Below are positions 61,474 through 64,000 of a DNA stretch of 64,000 nucleotides, one piece after another. The stretch is from positions 1 to 64,000 of the forward strand of contig NZ_FMTT01000030.1 in the NCBI RefSeq assembly GCF_900100345.1. Reading direction: 5' to 3'. Numbering within the stretch: position 1 is the first letter of the stretch; every line of letters starts with the position of its first letter. The DNA comes from Paenibacillus tianmuensis. GTDB taxonomy: Bacteria > Bacillota > Bacilli > Paenibacillales > NBRC-103111. The notes under the pieces were generated by a model that was not told where the DNA came from, ran no database searches, and worked only from the letters and a program-made list of their open reading frames with translations. A program made the translations under genes and the position numbers.

Positions 61474-62511
61474 GTGAGCTCGGTCGACGAATTTACTCTG
61501 ATCGACCTGCTGAACGGCGGGAAGCAAACGATCGCTTTTCAACGGGCCGGCGGCGTGGAGACAGGGATCGGCGACGATGCGGCCGTCGTTCGCGCCTCTT
61601 CGGATAGCCGGTGGATTCTCACTTGCGATACGATGACGGAAGACATTCATTTCAAGCGGGTGACGATGCGCGATGCGGATGTCGGGTACAAAGCGATGGC
61701 TTCCGCCGTCAGCGATATCGCTGCGATGGGAGGGACTCCGCGGTATGCCCTCGTGGCGCTCAGCATGCCGAAATCGACGCCGGTGGAGCGTGTGCGCGCA
61801 ATGTACGACGGGCTGTACGAATGTGCGAACCGCTACCGGGTCGTTGTCACAGGCGGAGATACGACTTCGTGTATCGGGGGCGTCACACTGACCGTAACGG
61901 TGATCGGAGAGACGGAACCGGACAAAGCGCTGCTCCGTTCGGCAGCCAGACTGGGAGATGCCGTATTTATTACCGGTTTTACCGGCGATTCGGCGGCCGG
62001 ACTGGAATGGCTTCTGGGGAAGAACAAGCCGTCGGAGGAATGGGACACCGATCCGGAGCTGAAGCGGTATCCCGGACTGATCCGGGCGCACTGCCGTCCG
62101 GAGCCGCAGATCGAGGCGGGCGAGCTGCTGCGGCGGTCCGGCTTTTGCCATGCGCTCAACGACGTCAGCGACGGGATCGCCAGCGAAGCGTGGGAGATTG
62201 CTGTGGCGTCGAATATCGGAATCGACCTGATCGAAGACCGGATTCCCGTATCCGGCGAGCTGCTGGACTATGCCTCAAGGCAGGGGAAGGCCTCGCTGGA
62301 TTACATGTTGTACGGCGGCGAGGATTACCAATTAATCGGAACGGCGCCCGCCGAGCACGCCGTCGAGCTGCAGATGCAGTTTAAGGAAGCGGGACTGCCG
62401 CTCTATCTGATCGGATATGTCCACGGGAAGCATTCCGGCGTACGGCTTGTGCGCAGCGACGGCAGTGCAGTACCGCTCGCCAAGCGCGGCTATAATCATT
62501 TTACCGGATGA
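61474..62511 (+). CDS. thiL: thiamine-monophosphate kinase
   Basis: The 345-residue enzyme has GIGDDAAVV near the N terminus, ILTCDTMTEDIHF (metal and substrate binding), DVGYKAMASAVSDIAAMG, VVTGGDTTS, ALNDVSDGIASEAWEI and YMLYGGEDYQLIG, all typical of ThiL in the AIR-synthase-like superfamily. It phosphorylates thiamine monophosphate to thiamine pyrophosphate. GTG at 61474 has GGAGG ten bases upstream. First gene of a run with the t6A genes, a common arrangement in Bacillales. No TPP riboswitch precedes it. Confidence 0.95.
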   Translation: MSSVDEFTLIDLLNGGKQTIAFQRAGGVETGIGDDAAVVRASSDSRWILTCDTMTEDIHFKRVTMRDADVGYKAMASAVSDIAAMGGTPRYALVALSMPKSTPVERVRAMYDGLYECANRYRVVVTGGDTTSCIGGVTLTVTVIGETEPDKALLRSAARLGDAVFITGFTGDSAAGLEWLLGKNKPSEEWDTDPELKRYPGLIRAHCRPEPQIEAGELLRRSGFCHALNDVSDGIASEAWEIAVASNIGIDLIEDRIPVSGELLDYASRQGKASLDYMLYGGEDYQLIGTAPAEHAVELQMQFKEAGLPLYLIGYVHGKHSGVRLVRSDGSAVPLAKRGYNHFTG

Positions 62512-62526
62512 AGGGACGATCCTGAC

Positions 62527-63003
62527 ATGGCCACTTATGCATTTCAAGCCCGTCACGTCGCCGATACTTCCGTATTGGCGGAACGCTTGGCCTCGTTGTT
62601 TATCCCGGGAACCGTCATTACGCTCGACGGCGACCTGGGGGCGGGCAAGACGACATTCTCGCAAGCGGTAGCCAAGGCGATAGGTGTCAAGGACATCGTG
62701 AACAGTCCTACGTTTACGATCATCAAAGAATATGAGGGTTCCGCGTTCCCTTTCTACCATATGGACGTGTATCGGTTGTCTTTGGAGGAGGCGGATGACT
62801 TGGGGCTGGACGAATATTTTTACGGAAACGGCATTACGCTTATCGAATGGGCTTCGCTGATCGAAGAGATTTTGCCTCCGCAGCGGTTGGAGATTCGGAT
62901 TGAGACCGACGGAGAAAACGAGCGAAGCTTCACGCTCAAGCCGTCAGGCGACCCTTATGAAGCATGGTGCGCGAAGCTACAACAGAACGGATGGTTAACA
63001 TGA
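62527..63003 (+). CDS. tsaE: tRNA t6A biosynthesis ATPase TsaE
   Basis: The 158-residue P-loop protein has Walker A LDGDLGAGKTTFSQAVA, NSPTFTIIKEYEG (switch I), HMDVYRL and ITLIEWASLIEEILP. TsaE energises the TsaB-TsaD-TsaC complex that adds threonylcarbamoyl to A37 of ANN-decoding tRNAs. It overlaps tsaB by four bases (ATGA) and follows thiL by 15 bp. Confidence 0.95.
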   Translation: MATYAFQARHVADTSVLAERLASLFIPGTVITLDGDLGAGKTTFSQAVAKAIGVKDIVNSPTFTIIKEYEGSAFPFYHMDVYRLSLEEADDLGLDEYFYGNGITLIEWASLIEEILPPQRLEIRIETDGENERSFTLKPSGDPYEAWCAKLQQNGWLT

Positions 63004-63863
63004 TTCAGAATACGGCATCAGATTCGACTTTATACGGCGACGGCAAGCTTATGCTGTCCGTCGATACGTCAACCGTATCGATGACAACCGCGTTGACCCG
63101 GGGACGGGAAATCTTGGGGGAAATTACTTCGAAAGCGGAGCGAAACCATTCGCTTTACCTTGTGCCGAACTTGCAGCGGCTCATGGCGGAGTGCGGCGTA
63201 CGGCCGGACGAGCTGTCGGCGTTTGCCGTCGGCGTCGGGCCCGGTTCTTATACCGGCGTGCGGATTGGCGTGACCGTGGCCAAAACCTTTGCCTGGACGC
63301 AGAAGCTGGCTTTGCTCGGCGTCTCTACGCTCGAAGCGTTGGCGCTCGGCGGAGCTGGTTCCGCCTCGGAATTCGGCGCGCTTCAAGACGGGGAAATCGT
63401 GCGGTGCGGTGCGCTTCAGGCGATGGATACGCTGCTTGACGCGGCGCGCGCGACGGGGGAACCGACATGGGTCGTCCCGCTGATCGACGCCCGCAGGGGG
63501 CAAGCGTTCACGGCGCTGTACGCCGCTTCGCCCGAGGGCTGGAAGTGCCGGGTGCCGGACGGGATTCGTCTGACCGCCTCTTGGACGGATGAGCTCCTTT
63601 CCTTGGGTGCATCGGCGGAAACCGGACCCGGCCGCGTCATATTTACGGGCGAGCTGGAGCTGCATCGGGAAGCGATCCGTTCGTTTGCCTCCCGTTGGGA
63701 CGGATCGGTAACGGAAGCTCCGCATGAGCTGCGGGCCCGCCATATCGCCGAGCTTGGCCAGATGCGGTGGAAGCGGGGGGAGACGGAGGATGTTCACGGA
63801 TTGGTTCCGAACTATACGCAATTGGCGGAAGCGGAAGCCAAACTTCTCGCCAAGAAATCTTAG
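63000..63863 (+). CDS. tsaB: tRNA t6A biosynthesis protein TsaB
   Basis: The 287-residue protein has the ASKHA-fold start LMLSVDTSTVSMTTAL and the family hallmark FAVGVGPGSYTGVRIGVTVAKTFA. It scaffolds TsaD in t6A formation. It is longer than usual (~230), with insertions around residues 115-150 and an N-terminal tail of about 16 residues; ATG at 63051 would give a typical start. It overlaps tsaE and is followed by rimI, the usual order. Confidence 0.93.
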   Translation: MIQNTASDSTLYGDGKLMLSVDTSTVSMTTALTRGREILGEITSKAERNHSLYLVPNLQRLMAECGVRPDELSAFAVGVGPGSYTGVRIGVTVAKTFAWTQKLALLGVSTLEALALGGAGSASEFGALQDGEIVRCGALQAMDTLLDAARATGEPTWVVPLIDARRGQAFTALYAASPEGWKCRVPDGIRLTASWTDELLSLGASAETGPGRVIFTGELELHREAIRSFASRWDGSVTEAPHELRARHIAELGQMRWKRGETEDVHGLVPNYTQLAEAEAKLLAKKS

Positions 63864-63879
63864 GGGAGGCCTGTCCGAC

Positions 63880-64000
63880 ATGGAATCTAAACGCGAAGCG
63901 CAACCTGTCTATGACGGGGCTATGCATTTTCGCCCGATGAACACGGACGACATCCCCGTGATCTGTGAGATCGAGCAGGAATCGTTCCCGACGCCTTGGA
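63880..64000 (+). CDS. rimI: ribosomal-protein alanine N-acetyltransferase RimI, N-terminal part (cut by window end)
   Basis: ATG at 63880 follows GGGGAGG at about eleven bases. The visible 40 residues include MHFRPMNTDDIPVICEIEQE and SFPTPW, the standard start of RimI GNAT enzymes that acetylate ribosomal protein S18. Its place after tsaB supports the call; the acetyl-CoA site lies beyond the window. Confidence 0.85.
   Translation, partial: MESKREAQPVYDGAMHFRPMNTDDIPVICEIEQESFPTPW

Noticed and set aside
1-64000. CRISPR arrays, tRNA and rRNA genes, phage modules
   Set aside because: No regularly spaced repeats, no cloverleaf or rRNA signatures, and no phage structural or integrase genes were recognised by reading.

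Overview
The window looks like chromosome of an endospore-forming Paenibacillaceae-type Firmicute. Evidence: moderately GC-rich coding DNA with strong AAGGAGG-type ribosome binding sites and many TTG/GTG starts; spore genes (a GerA-type germination operon, an H-type small acid-soluble spore protein, a sporulenol-synthase-like cyclase); and the YesM/YesN kinase-regulator pair beside an Lpl-type sugar importer, an arrangement common in Paenibacillus. The genus is an inference from gene content only. No tRNA, rRNA or CRISPR array was seen.

Layout. 1-1.35 kb: AT-rich scar with the end of an IS4-family transposase and a MacB-like permease gene it truncates. 1.4-6 kb: a YhdH/YhfP oxidoreductase, a LysR regulator divergent from cidA-cidB, and small housekeeping genes. 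6.1-8.8 kb: a secreted protein of unknown role, an ECF sigma factor with a membrane partner, and an AbrB-like regulator. 8.8-15.1 kb: Lpl-type importer (two permeases, binding protein) followed by a response regulator and a YesM-type kinase. 15.3-21.9 kb: a second sugar operon (debranching-type glycosidase, frameshifted binding protein, two permeases) divergent from its LacI regulator, with three near-identical palindromic operators between them. 22-25 kb: an ABC-2-type exporter. 25-35 kb: O-antigen-ligase-like protein with TPRs, M29 aminopeptidase, thymidine kinase, GNAT enzyme, PAS-rich sporulation-kinase-like protein and small unknown proteins. 35-45 kb: SgrR-like regulator, DUF4173 membrane protein, a 1043-residue double-kinase hybrid, sporulenol-synthase-like cyclase and HAD phosphatase. 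45-54 kb: M23 peptidase coupled to a bactofilin, the GerA operon in the order A-C-D-B, and cardiolipin synthase. 53-61 kb: end-joining genes (LigD-type polymerase, ATP-dependent ligase, Ku) interleaved with a two-component system and an ABC-F gene; then two small genes including sspH. 61.4-64 kb: thiL-tsaE-tsaB-rimI, the start of a conserved tRNA t6A operon, cut by the window end.

The items most worth attention are a leader-peptide/terminator arrangement in front of the ABC-F gene, a LysR gene whose only well-placed start is AUC, the split end-joining set in a sporulation-rich neighbourhood, a 30-bp perfect palindrome before the DNA ligase gene, a GerAB protein with an unusual C-terminal extension plus a D-subunit, and a possible small RNA near 32.9 kb. 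No wholly new multi-gene system could be demonstrated from sequence alone.
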